Source: Natronincola peptidivorans
Lineage (GTDB): Bacteria; Bacillota; Clostridia; Peptostreptococcales; Natronincolaceae
NCBI RefSeq assembly: GCF_900111615.1
Contig: NZ_FOHU01000012.1
Coordinates: 38,069 to 102,068, forward strand
DNA: 64,000 nucleotides
Reading direction: 5' to 3'
Within the stretch, counting starts at the first letter, position 1. Each line of letters begins with the position of its first letter. The notes below the pieces were generated by a model. That model ran no database searches. It saw nothing but the letters and a program-made list of their open reading frames with translations, and was not told the DNA's origin. The translations under genes and the position numbers were made by a program. Shown piece by piece: positions 48,401 to 56,889 of the stretch.

Positions 48401-50369
48401 TATCCTGTTGATAAAAACCGTATAATCTATCAGATACCTCAGAAGGAACCGATATGGCATCTGCAATCTTTAGATATAGATAGTTTTCAGCCGGGACAAT
48501 AGACATCTGAACCTCAGAAATAAACTTCGTTAATAATTCATAGCTTGTATCTTCTTTAGTAATATAGGAAACTAAATAGCTCAATGTATCTAAAGCTGAA
48601 ATCCTAACATCAGCATTCATATCTTCTAAAGCATTAAAAGTATAGCTTAAGGCTTGATTATGAGAATTACATTGAGGTTGCCATGGAATACACTTAAGTG
48701 TTTGCATTAATATTATTTTTATATCTGCATCATGAGTAATTGTACCATCATAATATTTTAGGATAATGTCCTTATAATGATTTAGTTGACTTCTTTCACA
48801 TTGCTCAAACAAAGAATTTACTAATGTATTTATACTGTTTTTAATCCATCGACGATGTATAGGAATAATTTTATGGTCAGGATACATAAATAGTTTTATA
48901 TATTGATTAAATAATTCTCCACTAGTTATTTCTGGTGTTTCTAAAGATAAGCCTTCAGGAATCTCCTTACGATAGTTCTCATCAAATAAAGCAATCAAAC
49001 TACCTATGATGTGAGCACTTTGCTTACGAATATCTTCCTCTGGATGAACTAGTTTTTCATATAGAAATTTCATAGCTATAATTTTTTGTTTCTGTGTTAG
49101 ATAGGTTGAATACTCTTGAAAAATATCTAAGTATTCTCTAAGTACTTTAGGGTCCTTCTGAGTTCTTGCGATTTCAATAATTTCATTTAGCGTGGTTTCA
49201 TCTCCAAATCTATGCATTAAATTAATGTTATGATGAATAGCTATATATTTTAGATGATTTGTAATCGCTTTACTATGCATCAAGGCATATATTTTCTTAG
49301 TATCTGATGTAGCATTGTTTTCTATAGCTTTAGGATCAATATTGACACCAATACTTAACATGAAATCTTCGAAATCTTTTAATTTGATATAAACTCTTTT
49401 ATACCTTTTTTCTTTACTCTCATCAACATTATCTAATTTGCTTAGTATGATATCAAAGGCATCCTTCAAACCAATCATCTGCATCTCATCTTTTTTATTA
49501 GACCCAACTATATTTTTTATTCTAAAATCACAGTAAATTAAGATTAAAGATTCAAGAGATAAATTTTCTAACTCTAAGTCCCAAACAGAATGATTCAAAG
49601 CAACATTACCGATATAAGGAATATTATTTTTCTTGAACCATTGATCAGTATAGTAATAATGAAGATAAGCTACTCTTTTAGATTCAAAACTTCTACATCC
49701 AAACTTGCCAATGTCATGGCCAGCTGCGGCACCTGAGACTCTACCTAGATCTAAAGGAATATTTCTAGATAATAGCTGTTTAGCAATAAACATTGAAAGA
49801 TAATGTACGCCACATATATGATCCAGAGTATTATGACCAACAATTTCATAGTTTAGCTTCATCATCTCGTAAATATATTCTCTATTAAAACTACTAACAA
49901 AAGCTCTATATTCTATGGTATTCATTAAACTATTCTCTTCATCAGGCGATAAAAGATGCAAAGGAAATAAGCTCTGAAAGCTATCTTTCTCGTATATTTT
50001 CTGGTAACTAGATATAATTCTAAGAACCTTTAAATAAATGTAGCAACCACCATTTAAAGAGCTATTTAGCTCAATCTCAACAGAGTTCGGAAAAGACAGG
50101 CTAAGTGTAAATTGATATATGTAGAAAAGTGGCTTTGCAGGCATGTTTTTTCCCCAAAGTTCCTTTAAAAAATTTTCGCATAGATGGAAAGTGGCATTGC
50201 AGCTAAAATCGCTATTTTCTAGGATTTCATGTAGCTTATTAATAAAATTAGGGTCTTCAACATGCTTTTTAATGATTGCTTTGCTAATAAGGCATTCCTC
50301 TAAAAAATCCTTCTCAAAGAGGGCGTTACAAATTCCATCGTATATATTTTTCTTTTCACTTATATCCAT
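45462..50369 (-). CDS. giant multidomain protein: HD, helical repeats, NadD-like nucleotidyltransferase, GNAT-like, PRTase-like
   Basis: Protein of 1635 residues; ATG after GGGGG. HD hydrolase domain (about 175-300) with H184, GHDIGK (H218, D219) and H260. Long alpha-helical HEAT-like region (about 360-905). Nucleotidyltransferase domain (920-1110) with GSFDPFTLGH (927-936) and ISSTQIR (1082-1088), as in NadD/PPAT/cytidylyltransferases. GNAT-like domain (about 1125-1290) without a clear acetyl-CoA loop. PRTase-like domain (about 1340-1500) with VILVDDLLNKG (1439-1449), where Lys replaces the usual Thr. It heads a coupled operon with a dehydrogenase-like and a flavodoxin-like gene. I recognise domains but no named function; a nucleotide-cofactor role is inference. 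Confidence 0.82.
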   Translation of the reverse strand: MDISEKKNIYDGICNALFEKDFLEECLISKAIIKKHVEDPNFINKLHEILENSDFSCNATFHLCENFLKELWGKNMPAKPLFYIYQFTLSLSFPNSVEIELNSSLNGGCYIYLKVLRIISSYQKIYEKDSFQSLFPLHLLSPDEENSLMNTIEYRAFVSSFNREYIYEMMKLNYEIVGHNTLDHICGVHYLSMFIAKQLLSRNIPLDLGRVSGAAAGHDIGKFGCRSFESKRVAYLHYYYTDQWFKKNNIPYIGNVALNHSVWDLELENLSLESLILIYCDFRIKNIVGSNKKDEMQMIGLKDAFDIILSKLDNVDESKEKRYKRVYIKLKDFEDFMLSIGVNIDPKAIENNATSDTKKIYALMHSKAITNHLKYIAIHHNINLMHRFGDETTLNEIIEIARTQKDPKVLREYLDIFQEYSTYLTQKQKIIAMKFLYEKLVHPEEDIRKQSAHIIGSLIALFDENYRKEIPEGLSLETPEITSGELFNQYIKLFMYPDHKIIPIHRRWIKNSINTLVNSLFEQCERSQLNHYKDIILKYYDGTITHDADIKIILMQTLKCIPWQPQCNSHNQALSYTFNALEDMNADVRISALDTLSYLVSYITKEDTSYELLTKFISEVQMSIVPAENYLYLKIADAISVPSEVSDRLYGFYQQDINKISDMFLDNLKTETNWVAKKFHVELLSKYAIKNAIVDKLYIAMHFCNLLKVSSVENVRSRAGETLVKVFPHLPIEQRNDIAIELLRTLEIEGAQFTKYIPNYLGQIIIYLKPLELDEIIEDLIEKIKHANTQINSLLLKTIGVFIVNYPKYKEIFKEDEEKYNQRLSKMLGILLNGLVHDHHQIKQVSFSVIGKDVFGSNILTLEEKHYIFQLIAKKILILLTDAEETELLFLTNSAGLNHIYRFISDYKFLYGDIEVQSTKKIAFFPGSFDPFTLGHKEIAKEIRDLGFEVYLAVDEFSWSKRTQPSLIRKNIMNMSVADEMNIFIYPEDFPVNLANAEDLNNLRENFSHAEVYIVVGSDVILNASAYKQLQKEKGITHFAHIIFERRNDDYNNEKMSDLEDRLKHIQQPVIKLNLPPQYEDISSTQIRNYIDDNRDISKLIDPLSQKYVYNNNLYRREPQYKSLLQTITVNIEVRDSFDYELINGLASVFHNNYNDAFKNIETASRKPNARIVLVKDVKENGKILAYSIFHWLPSDMIYQEFKDSHISQCIRESYTGRIILLDGIFIRDDVPLDNLYQIILTETLAYSIKNDYSYGIFTNNIQDTTPSELNRILKYHGFQDLPYAKGKTPVLAVNMTNPCSLYLDIQTIIKEPFRSNENVQSVIASSRKKLQVALTKLYPGNLVISFDRDIVEETLVKKICRENGVPPVPLSPRILGPAMCVPFGNILNRAIVPNTVTKTLHTEKMFDPDMQRFTIGPFPYYLDLTKQIRVIHSFNKPVILVDDLLNKGYRIKAIDPILNSENIHVKKIIVGMLSGRGKELMEIQNREVDSAYFIPKLRLWFNEALFYPFIGGDTLWRGVYPKKNLIPSINLILPYTSPTFIKGVTAESLYNLSLVCIENALDILRILEMEYQKINERKLTLSLLGEVFLYPRSPDQGENLSYDFNVNPSIHLEKDLEMLQRLEYSFIANYERRK

Positions 50370-50403
50370 ATTTTTTCCCCCTGTATAAAGTTATTTATTA
50401 ATA

Positions 50404-50409
50404 ATTATA
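50404..50409 (-). promoter_or_regulatory. probable -10 element of the three-gene minus operon
   Basis: TATAAT on the minus strand at 50404-50409, 35 nt before the ATG of the giant protein gene. The -35 region is weak (CTTTAT-like), so the operon may be poorly expressed or activated. Confidence 0.5.
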
Positions 50410-50533
50410 TCCTATTCTTTCTATTAATAAAGAAAGATTTTGAATTTTTTTAATAAAGTAATGATTCACCTCAAAAAACTGGCATAAAAAACTTCTGTGA
50501 TTAATAAAAATTATAGAGCCGGGAGGTGATACT

Positions 50534-51457
50534 ATAATAACGCAACTGATATCCTTATGCATTACCGCCACCATATTAACATCATCAGTAGGTGGTACAT
50601 TAGAAAACTATCATGTAGAAATGGGGGATGAGATAGTAATAGAGAAGGAGCTACTGGAGGATGAGATAGTAATAGAGAAGGAATTATTAGAAGGTGAGAT
50701 TGTAATAGATAATGAATTACTAGAGAGTGAAATAGTAATAGAAGAAACTCATGATGAAATAGAAGAAAATAACTTTAAAATAGAAGAAGAAGTAAAAAAA
50801 GAAATTGACTATAAAGAAGTTCTGAAAGAATTAGGTTATTATCATGAAGATTATTCTAATAAAGAAATAAATTTAAGAAATGCAGTTCTTCGTTTCCAGG
50901 GTGACCATAATCTCAAGGTAGATGCTGATTTTGGTAAGGAATCCACAAGTGCATTGCATAAAAGGATGGAAGATGAGGGATATAAGTATCCAGATATAAT
51001 TGCAAGTCCTCCTACTGACAATGAATGGATAACAATCAATAAAACTAAAAGAATACTTACACTTTATAGGGGAAATCAAGTGGCAAAAAAATATGCTGTT
51101 GCCATTGGAAAATCAAGTACCCCAACCCCAAGTGGGAAGTATTACATTACCAACAAAGTGGTAGATCCATATTGGGGAGGCATGGGGGGAAAATATGAGC
51201 CTCAAAAAGGCGGAGCACCTACTAATCCATTAGGTAGAAGATGGCTTGGGATATCTGTATCAGGTGGTGGCTATGGGATACATGGGAATGCTGCTCCCTA
51301 TTCAATAGGTACAAATGTCTCTTATGGATGCATACGTATGATCAATACAGATGTTAAGGAATTATATAACCAAGTGAATGTACATACACCTGTGTGGATA
51401 GGAAGTCATGAAGAACTAAAAAAATGGGGAGTAGATAATAAAAGCTATTTAGAATGA
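50534..51457 (+). CDS. L,D-transpeptidase (YkuD) with peptidoglycan-binding domain, non-ATG start
   Basis: The first ATG (50621) gives a 278-residue protein with no RBS and no export signal. The frame runs upstream through a hydrophobic stretch (TQLISLCITATILTSSVGG) to ATA codons at 50534/50537, 7-10 nt after GGAGGTGAT, with a stop at 50498. So a signal peptide is encoded but starts at ATA. Then come four 11-residue repeats of EIVIEKELLE type, a peptidoglycan-binding helical domain (about 95-145) and a YkuD domain with HGNAAPYSIGTNVSYGCIRM containing the catalytic Cys. It should cross-link or anchor to peptidoglycan outside the membrane. Start assignment is inference. Confidence 0.8.
   Translation: MITQLISLCITATILTSSVGGTLENYHVEMGDEIVIEKELLEDEIVIEKELLEGEIVIDNELLESEIVIEETHDEIEENNFKIEEEVKKEIDYKEVLKELGYYHEDYSNKEINLRNAVLRFQGDHNLKVDADFGKESTSALHKRMEDEGYKYPDIIASPPTDNEWITINKTKRILTLYRGNQVAKKYAVAIGKSSTPTPSGKYYITNKVVDPYWGGMGGKYEPQKGGAPTNPLGRRWLGISVSGGGYGIHGNAAPYSIGTNVSYGCIRMINTDVKELYNQVNVHTPVWIGSHEELKKWGVDNKSYLE
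50627..50755 (+). repeat. 33-bp coding tandem repeats in the L,D-transpeptidase gene
   Basis: Four successive units encode EIVI(E/D)(K/N/E)ELLE-like 11-mers. The first two units are nearly identical at DNA level (GATGAGATAGTAATAGAGAA repeated). This is an acidic spacer between signal peptide and binding domain. Confidence 0.85.
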
Positions 51458-51653
51458 TTTCATGATCTTTTTTAGTAAAAAAGATAAATTTATCTAAAGG
51501 TATAACCATATTTTTAAAGAGATGCGGGGAAACCGTATCTTTTTTTGTGTAAAAGAAGAAACTTGAATATATGGGAGAAAAGTAATATGATACAATAAAT
51601 AGGATAGAAAGATAACTAGTAAAATACAATAAGGCTTCAAGAGGTGATATTGG

Positions 51654-54029
51654 ATGAATGAGAAAAGTATTCGAGTACTAGAATATAAAAAAATTATTGA
51701 TTTATTAGGAGAAAAATGCGTATCTTCATTAGGCAAAAATATTAGTTATGGGTTACAGCCTATAAATAATCTTGATAAAATTAAAATTCTTCAGATGGAA
51801 ACTAGTGAGGCACAAAGTATTCTTATTAGAAAAGGAAATCCTCCTCTGACTGGAATACATGATATTTTATCGCTAGTTAGAAGAACGGAAATTGGATCTT
51901 ATCTAGATCCTGGTCAATTGCTTCATTTGAAAGCTACACTAGCTGTTGCTAGAAGACTAAAACAATTTATGAAGGAAGAGGATAAAGAGCAAGAGCAACA
52001 ATCCATTGTTGGGGGATTAATCAAATCACTGAAAACTGTTAAGGAGATTGAAGATAAAATTGATCTATGCATAGTAAGTGAAACAGAAATATCTGATAAT
52101 GCTTCGTCAGAGTTGAAGGGTATTCGTCGTTCTATATCCAGTAAAAATGATGCTATTAGGAACAAATTAAATAGTATCATCAGTTCCACCACTTATCAAA
52201 AATATTTACAGGATACCATTGTTACCATCAGACAGGATAGGTTTGTAGTACCAATAAAGCAAGAGCATAAAGGACAATTCCCAGGATTAGTACATGATCA
52301 ATCCTCAAGTGGGGCTACTCTATTTATTGAGCCTATGGCGGTTGTGGAGCTAAACAATGGATTAAAAGAACTAAAGCTTAAAGAGAAGAAAGAAATAGAA
52401 AGAATACTAATGGAAATTTCCTCAATGATAGCAGAAAGAGGAGAAGATATCAAGAGCAATCAAAGTATTTTACAGGAACTAGATTTTATTTTTGCAAAAG
52501 GAAAGCTATCTTTGGCCATGAAGGCAATTGAGCCCAGCTTAAATAAAGATGGGCTTATAAGGATAAAAAATGGCAGGCATCCTTTATTGAAGGAAGATGA
52601 AGTAGTGCCAACAAATATATGGATAGGTGAAGATTTTCGACTTTTAGTGATTACTGGACCAAATACGGGAGGCAAGACTGTTACTTTAAAAACTGTGGGT
52701 TTATTGTCTATGATGGCTCAAAGTGGTTTACATGTACCAGCAGATTATGGAACAAAGCTAGCAGTTTATGATAACATTTTCGCTGATATTGGAGATGAGC
52801 AGAGTATAGAGCAAAGCCTAAGTACTTTTTCTTCACATATGACGAATATTGTAAATGTTTTAGAAGGAATTACACCTAATACATTAGTATTATTAGATGA
52901 ATTAGGGGCTGGGACAGATCCAACAGAGGGTGCAGCATTAGCAATGGCTATTCTTAACCATTTAAATAATCTAAAGGTTTCTACAATAGCAACTACCCAT
53001 TATAGCGAGTTAAAGCAGTATGCTTTAATGAAGGACAATGTAGAAAATGCATCTGTAGAATTCGATGTTGAAACCTTAAGGCCCACCTATAAACTATTGA
53101 TAGGAATTCCTGGGAAATCTAATGCATTTGAGATATCAAAGAAATTAGGTTTATCGCATACCTTGATAGAAGAAGCAAAAACTTTATTGACTACTGAAAA
53201 TATTGAATTTGAAGATCTACTGCAGAATATCGAAAAAAATAGAACAGAAGCAGAAAAGGATAGATTAAATGCCAATAAAATAAGAATTGAAGCAGAGAAT
53301 TTACTGAAGAATTATCTAGAAAAGAAGGAAAAATTAGAACATCAACGGGAAAAGCATATTAAGGAAGCAAAACAAGAAGCTTTTAAAATAATAAAAGAGG
53401 CTAAACAAGAGGCTGAAGAAATAATAGATAATTTAAGAAAGATGAAATTAGAAGAAGAAGAAAAAGCTATAAATAAAAAAATAAATGAAGCTAAAAGACA
53501 AATAGATGATAAAATGCACAATTTAGCAGAAGGTTTTCAAGAAAACATACTAACAAAAACCAGTAAAAATCCACCTTTGAATCTTAAACCGGGAGAAACT
53601 GTGAAAGTCTTGTCCTTAAATCAAGCTGGACATGTTCTTGCTCCAGTAAATGAAAATAATGAGGTGTATATACAAGTAGGCATTATGAAAATGAATATAC
53701 CTGTTTCAAACTTAGAAAGAGTTGATAAAAAAGGAGAGAATAGACAAAAAGGTATAGCTAAAATTGCAAAGAAGAAAGCAACCAATATAAAAAATCAATT
53801 GGACATCAGAGGTAAAAATTTAGAGGAATCCTTTATGGAGGTGGATAAATATTTAGATGATGCTTATCTAGCTGGACTTGTTGAAATTACAATTATTCAT
53901 GGAGTAGGCACGGGGGTTCTAAAATCTGGAATTAAGCAAATGCTAAGAAAGCATAAGCATGTAAAGGATCATAGGGATGGTAAATACGGAGAAGGTGGAG
54001 CTGGGGTTACGATTGTAGAATTAAAGTAA
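51654..54029 (+). CDS. mutS2: endonuclease MutS2
   Basis: Protein of 791 residues. N-terminal helical core, MutS-type ATPase (about 300-520) with Walker A GPNTGGKT, the DELGAGTDPTEGAALA signature and TTHYSELK; a long coiled coil (about 520-640); and a C-terminal Smr nuclease domain (about 715-791) with LDIRG and HGVGTGVL. MutS2 acts on recombination intermediates and collided ribosomes in Firmicutes, not classic mismatch repair. GAGGTG precedes the ATG at 51654. Confidence 0.96.
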   Translation: MNEKSIRVLEYKKIIDLLGEKCVSSLGKNISYGLQPINNLDKIKILQMETSEAQSILIRKGNPPLTGIHDILSLVRRTEIGSYLDPGQLLHLKATLAVARRLKQFMKEEDKEQEQQSIVGGLIKSLKTVKEIEDKIDLCIVSETEISDNASSELKGIRRSISSKNDAIRNKLNSIISSTTYQKYLQDTIVTIRQDRFVVPIKQEHKGQFPGLVHDQSSSGATLFIEPMAVVELNNGLKELKLKEKKEIERILMEISSMIAERGEDIKSNQSILQELDFIFAKGKLSLAMKAIEPSLNKDGLIRIKNGRHPLLKEDEVVPTNIWIGEDFRLLVITGPNTGGKTVTLKTVGLLSMMAQSGLHVPADYGTKLAVYDNIFADIGDEQSIEQSLSTFSSHMTNIVNVLEGITPNTLVLLDELGAGTDPTEGAALAMAILNHLNNLKVSTIATTHYSELKQYALMKDNVENASVEFDVETLRPTYKLLIGIPGKSNAFEISKKLGLSHTLIEEAKTLLTTENIEFEDLLQNIEKNRTEAEKDRLNANKIRIEAENLLKNYLEKKEKLEHQREKHIKEAKQEAFKIIKEAKQEAEEIIDNLRKMKLEEEEKAINKKINEAKRQIDDKMHNLAEGFQENILTKTSKNPPLNLKPGETVKVLSLNQAGHVLAPVNENNEVYIQVGIMKMNIPVSNLERVDKKGENRQKGIAKIAKKKATNIKNQLDIRGKNLEESFMEVDKYLDDAYLAGLVEITIIHGVGTGVLKSGIKQMLRKHKHVKDHRDGKYGEGGAGVTIVELK

Positions 54030-54183
54030 ACTTTTTATCATCTCAAAATCCTTCAATTAAAAACATGAATTTTTTAGGAGATTTCTATATTATTATATTA
54101 AGGATGTTAAGTAATTCCCTGATTCAGAGGCTTTAAATCTTTAATTAAGTTTTTAAAAATATTATTAAGAATTAGGTGATAAA

Positions 54184-54639
54184 ATGAAATTAATCAGTGC
54201 TTGTCTACTGGGAGTTAATTGTAGATATAATGGAAAGAATAATGAAAAGCCTTCTATTTTGAAATCTATTGGGGAGGATAGTTTTATTCCAATATGCCCA
54301 GAGCAATTAGGTGGCTTAACAACTCCTAGACCACCGGCAGAAATACAAGGAGGAGATGGGGAAGATGTTTTAGAAGGCAAAGCAAGAATTATCAATAAAA
54401 ATGGTGAGGATGTAACAGAAGCCTTTGTGAGAGGAGCAAAAGAAACCTTGAAAATTGCCAAATGCTTAGAGGTTAGTGAAGCGATTTTAAAGGCAAGAAG
54501 TCCTTCCTGTGGAGTCGGTGAAATATATGACGGAACCTTTTCCAATGTTTTTAGAAAGGGATGTGGAGTAACTACTGCTATTCTTAAGAAAAACGGTATT
54601 ATGATATATTCAGATGAAGAATATCCTATAACATCATAG
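54184..54639 (+). CDS. DUF523-family protein
   Basis: Protein of 151 residues, the full family length. Conserved Cys residues in ISACLLGVNCRYNG, CPEQLGGLTTPRPPAEI and ARSPSCGVG are family hallmarks and suggest metal or cluster binding. Function is not established; some members carry an additional DUF1722 domain, absent here. It is between mutS2 and the T-box of argS, with no evident operon partner. Confidence 0.9.
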   Translation: MKLISACLLGVNCRYNGKNNEKPSILKSIGEDSFIPICPEQLGGLTTPRPPAEIQGGDGEDVLEGKARIINKNGEDVTEAFVRGAKETLKIAKCLEVSEAILKARSPSCGVGEIYDGTFSNVFRKGCGVTTAILKKNGIMIYSDEEYPITS

Positions 54640-54665
54640 ACACAGATTCTTTAGGCATAAATTTG

Positions 54666-54694
54666 TTGATTGTTGCAAAAATATATGATATATT
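54666..54694 (+). promoter_or_regulatory. promoter for T-box-argS
   Basis: TTGATT at 54666-54671 and TATATT at 54689-54694 with a 17-bp spacer, just before the T-box leader. Confidence 0.6.
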
Positions 54695-54704
54695 AATTAA
54701 CAAA

Positions 54705-54951
54705 GTAAAAATAGAGATATACCCATGATAAGGAAAGTAGATGTAATATGTTGTTACAGCGAGTCAGAGTTGGTGGAAGTCTGATACAGTTTTGCATTGA
54801 AACGCACCTTTGAGGTCCTGTCCGAAACTATTTAGTAGGGCAAGGCGGTTTTCACCGTTATTTGAAATAAGAGTGGGCATGATGCCAATCAGAGTGGTAA
54901 CACGGGATAATACTCTCGTCTCTAAACATAGGGATGAGAGTTTTTGTTTTC
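54705..54951 (+). promoter_or_regulatory. T-box leader (tRNA-Arg) of argS
   Basis: T-box-like core AGAGTGGTAACACGGG at 54891-54906, with a terminator (ACTCTCGTC/GATGAGAGT and T-run) at 54911-54951. The probable specifier is CGC (Arg) at 54803-54805. The core has AACACGG where the other three leaders here have ACCGCGG or ACCACGG, a divergent form. Confidence 0.87.
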
Positions 54952-54981
54952 TAAAAAACTATTGATCTAGGAGGTTGAATA

Positions 54982-56682
54982 ATGGTAGATTTTAAAAAAT
55001 TAGTAGTTGATATCCTCAAGCAAAACATAGCGGATTCAGAGGAATCGGAAATTTTATCTATGATAGAAATACCACCAAATCCTCAGATGGGTGACTTTGC
55101 TTTTCCTTGCTTTAAACTAGCGAAAACTTTTCGAAAGGCGCCCCCATTGATTGCTAAAGATATTGTTAATGCAATTAAACCAACTACATATTTCGAAAAA
55201 ATAGAACAGGTGGGGGGGTATATTAATTTCTTTGTCCATAAGGCTATTCTTGTAGAAGAGACAATGAAAGAAGTATTTGTAAAAAAAGAGCTTTATGGGA
55301 GTGATGATTTAGGAAAAGGTAAAAACGTTATTGTAGAATTTTCTTCTCCGAACATTGCAAAACCGTTCCATATAGGACATATTCGAAGTACTGTTATCGG
55401 AAGCTCTATTAACCGAATTTATAAATTTCTAGGGTTCAATACCATTGCTATAAATCATTTAGGAGATTATGGAACCCAATTTGGAAAATTAATTGTTGCC
55501 TTTAAAAAATGGGGCAATGAAGAGGAAGTGCGAGAAAGTCCTATACCCACTTTATTAAAGCTATATATACAATTTCATGATGAAGCTGAGAAGGACCCAG
55601 CATTGGAAGAAGAAGGTAGAATGTGGTTTACTAGATTAGAGAATGGTGATGCAGAAGCTTTAGAACTATGGAAATGGTTTAGAGATGTAAGTTTGGAGGA
55701 ATTTAATCGAGTATATAATCTGCTAGGCATTTCTTTTGACTCCTTGGCAGGAGAAAGCTTCTATTCTGATAAAATGCCTCAGGTATTAAAAATGATGGAG
55801 GAGAAAAATGTATTAGAAAAATCCGAAGGGGCAGATATAGTTAATCTTGAATCTTATGGGTTACCTCCTGCATTAATTAGAAAAAAAGATGGGTCAACGT
55901 TATACATTACTAGAGATATTACAGCCGCAATCTATAGAAAAGAAACCTATGACTTCTATAAAAACATATATGTAGTAGCTTCTCAGCAAAATCTACACTT
56001 TGAGCAATGGATAAAGATAATTGAAATGATGGGGTTTGAATGGGCCAGGGACTGTTTACATGTTCCTTTTGGACTGGTAAGGCTAGAGGAAGGTACCATT
56101 GCTACTAGAAAAGGAAGAGTAGTATTTTTGGAAGATGTACTAAAAAAAGCAATAGAGAAAACCAAGGAAATAATTAAGGACAAAAATCCAAACATTTCAA
56201 ATCTTGAGGAAGTAGCAGAGGATGTGGGAGTAGGCGCTATAGTATTTCAAGAGTTGTCAAATAATCGGATAAAGGATTATACTTTTTCTTGGGATAAAGT
56301 ATTAAATTTTGAAGGGGAAACTGGACCTTATGTTCAATATACCTATGCGAGAGCAAGCAGTGTTCTGAGAAAGGCTGATGTTCCAGTAGACATAGAGATA
56401 AATTCAGCTTTACTGACTGATGATATTACAATGGAGGTTGTCAGAGGTATACAACAATTTCCTGAAGTTGTTAAAGATGCTCAAAGGAAGAATGAACCTT
56501 CTATCATAACGAGACATATTATTGATATTGCACAAGCTTTTAATCGCTTTTATCATGATCATCCGGTATTAGTAGAAGAGAAAGAAATCAAAAGGGCACG
56601 TCTAGCCATTGTATTTTCAGTTAGACAGGTTATCGGTATAGGATTGAATCTTTTAGGGATAAAAGCGCCTGAAAAAATGTAA
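54982..56682 (+). CDS. argS: arginyl-tRNA synthetase
   Basis: Protein of 566 residues. An N-terminal Add-1 domain (about 1-85) is followed by the class I core with SSPNIAKPFHIGHIRSTVIG (HIGH) and the KMSKS region replaced by ATRKGRVVFLED, then the DALR anticodon-binding domain (about 445-566, YVQYTYARASSVLRK). It charges tRNA-Arg, needing tRNA for activation of arginine. An AGGAGG site precedes the ATG. Controlled by the T-box leader; terminator at 56699-56751. Confidence 0.97.
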   Translation: MVDFKKLVVDILKQNIADSEESEILSMIEIPPNPQMGDFAFPCFKLAKTFRKAPPLIAKDIVNAIKPTTYFEKIEQVGGYINFFVHKAILVEETMKEVFVKKELYGSDDLGKGKNVIVEFSSPNIAKPFHIGHIRSTVIGSSINRIYKFLGFNTIAINHLGDYGTQFGKLIVAFKKWGNEEEVRESPIPTLLKLYIQFHDEAEKDPALEEEGRMWFTRLENGDAEALELWKWFRDVSLEEFNRVYNLLGISFDSLAGESFYSDKMPQVLKMMEEKNVLEKSEGADIVNLESYGLPPALIRKKDGSTLYITRDITAAIYRKETYDFYKNIYVVASQQNLHFEQWIKIIEMMGFEWARDCLHVPFGLVRLEEGTIATRKGRVVFLEDVLKKAIEKTKEIIKDKNPNISNLEEVAEDVGVGAIVFQELSNNRIKDYTFSWDKVLNFEGETGPYVQYTYARASSVLRKADVPVDIEINSALLTDDITMEVVRGIQQFPEVVKDAQRKNEPSIITRHIIDIAQAFNRFYHDHPVLVEEKEIKRARLAIVFSVRQVIGIGLNLLGIKAPEKM

Positions 56683-56698
56683 TATAGAACTGTAGAAA

Positions 56699-56751
56699 GA
56701 TCCAGTATCCTTGTGTATTTCTTTATACGCTTTGGTAACTGGATTTTTTTA
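56699..56751 (+). terminator. terminator of argS
   Basis: ATCCAGT and ACTGGAT pair around a 30-nt loop, followed by a run of T. Confidence 0.75.
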
Positions 56752-56889
56752 TATTTTGATTTTAAAAGGTACTCAGTAGTTTTCTATACTATTTTAAGTA
56801 ACAAAAAATAGCGAGATTTTGTATAAATTGTCTCTTTATACTATAATAAAAGAATAAAAGCACATAGAAAAAGTTTAGGAGGAAAAGGT

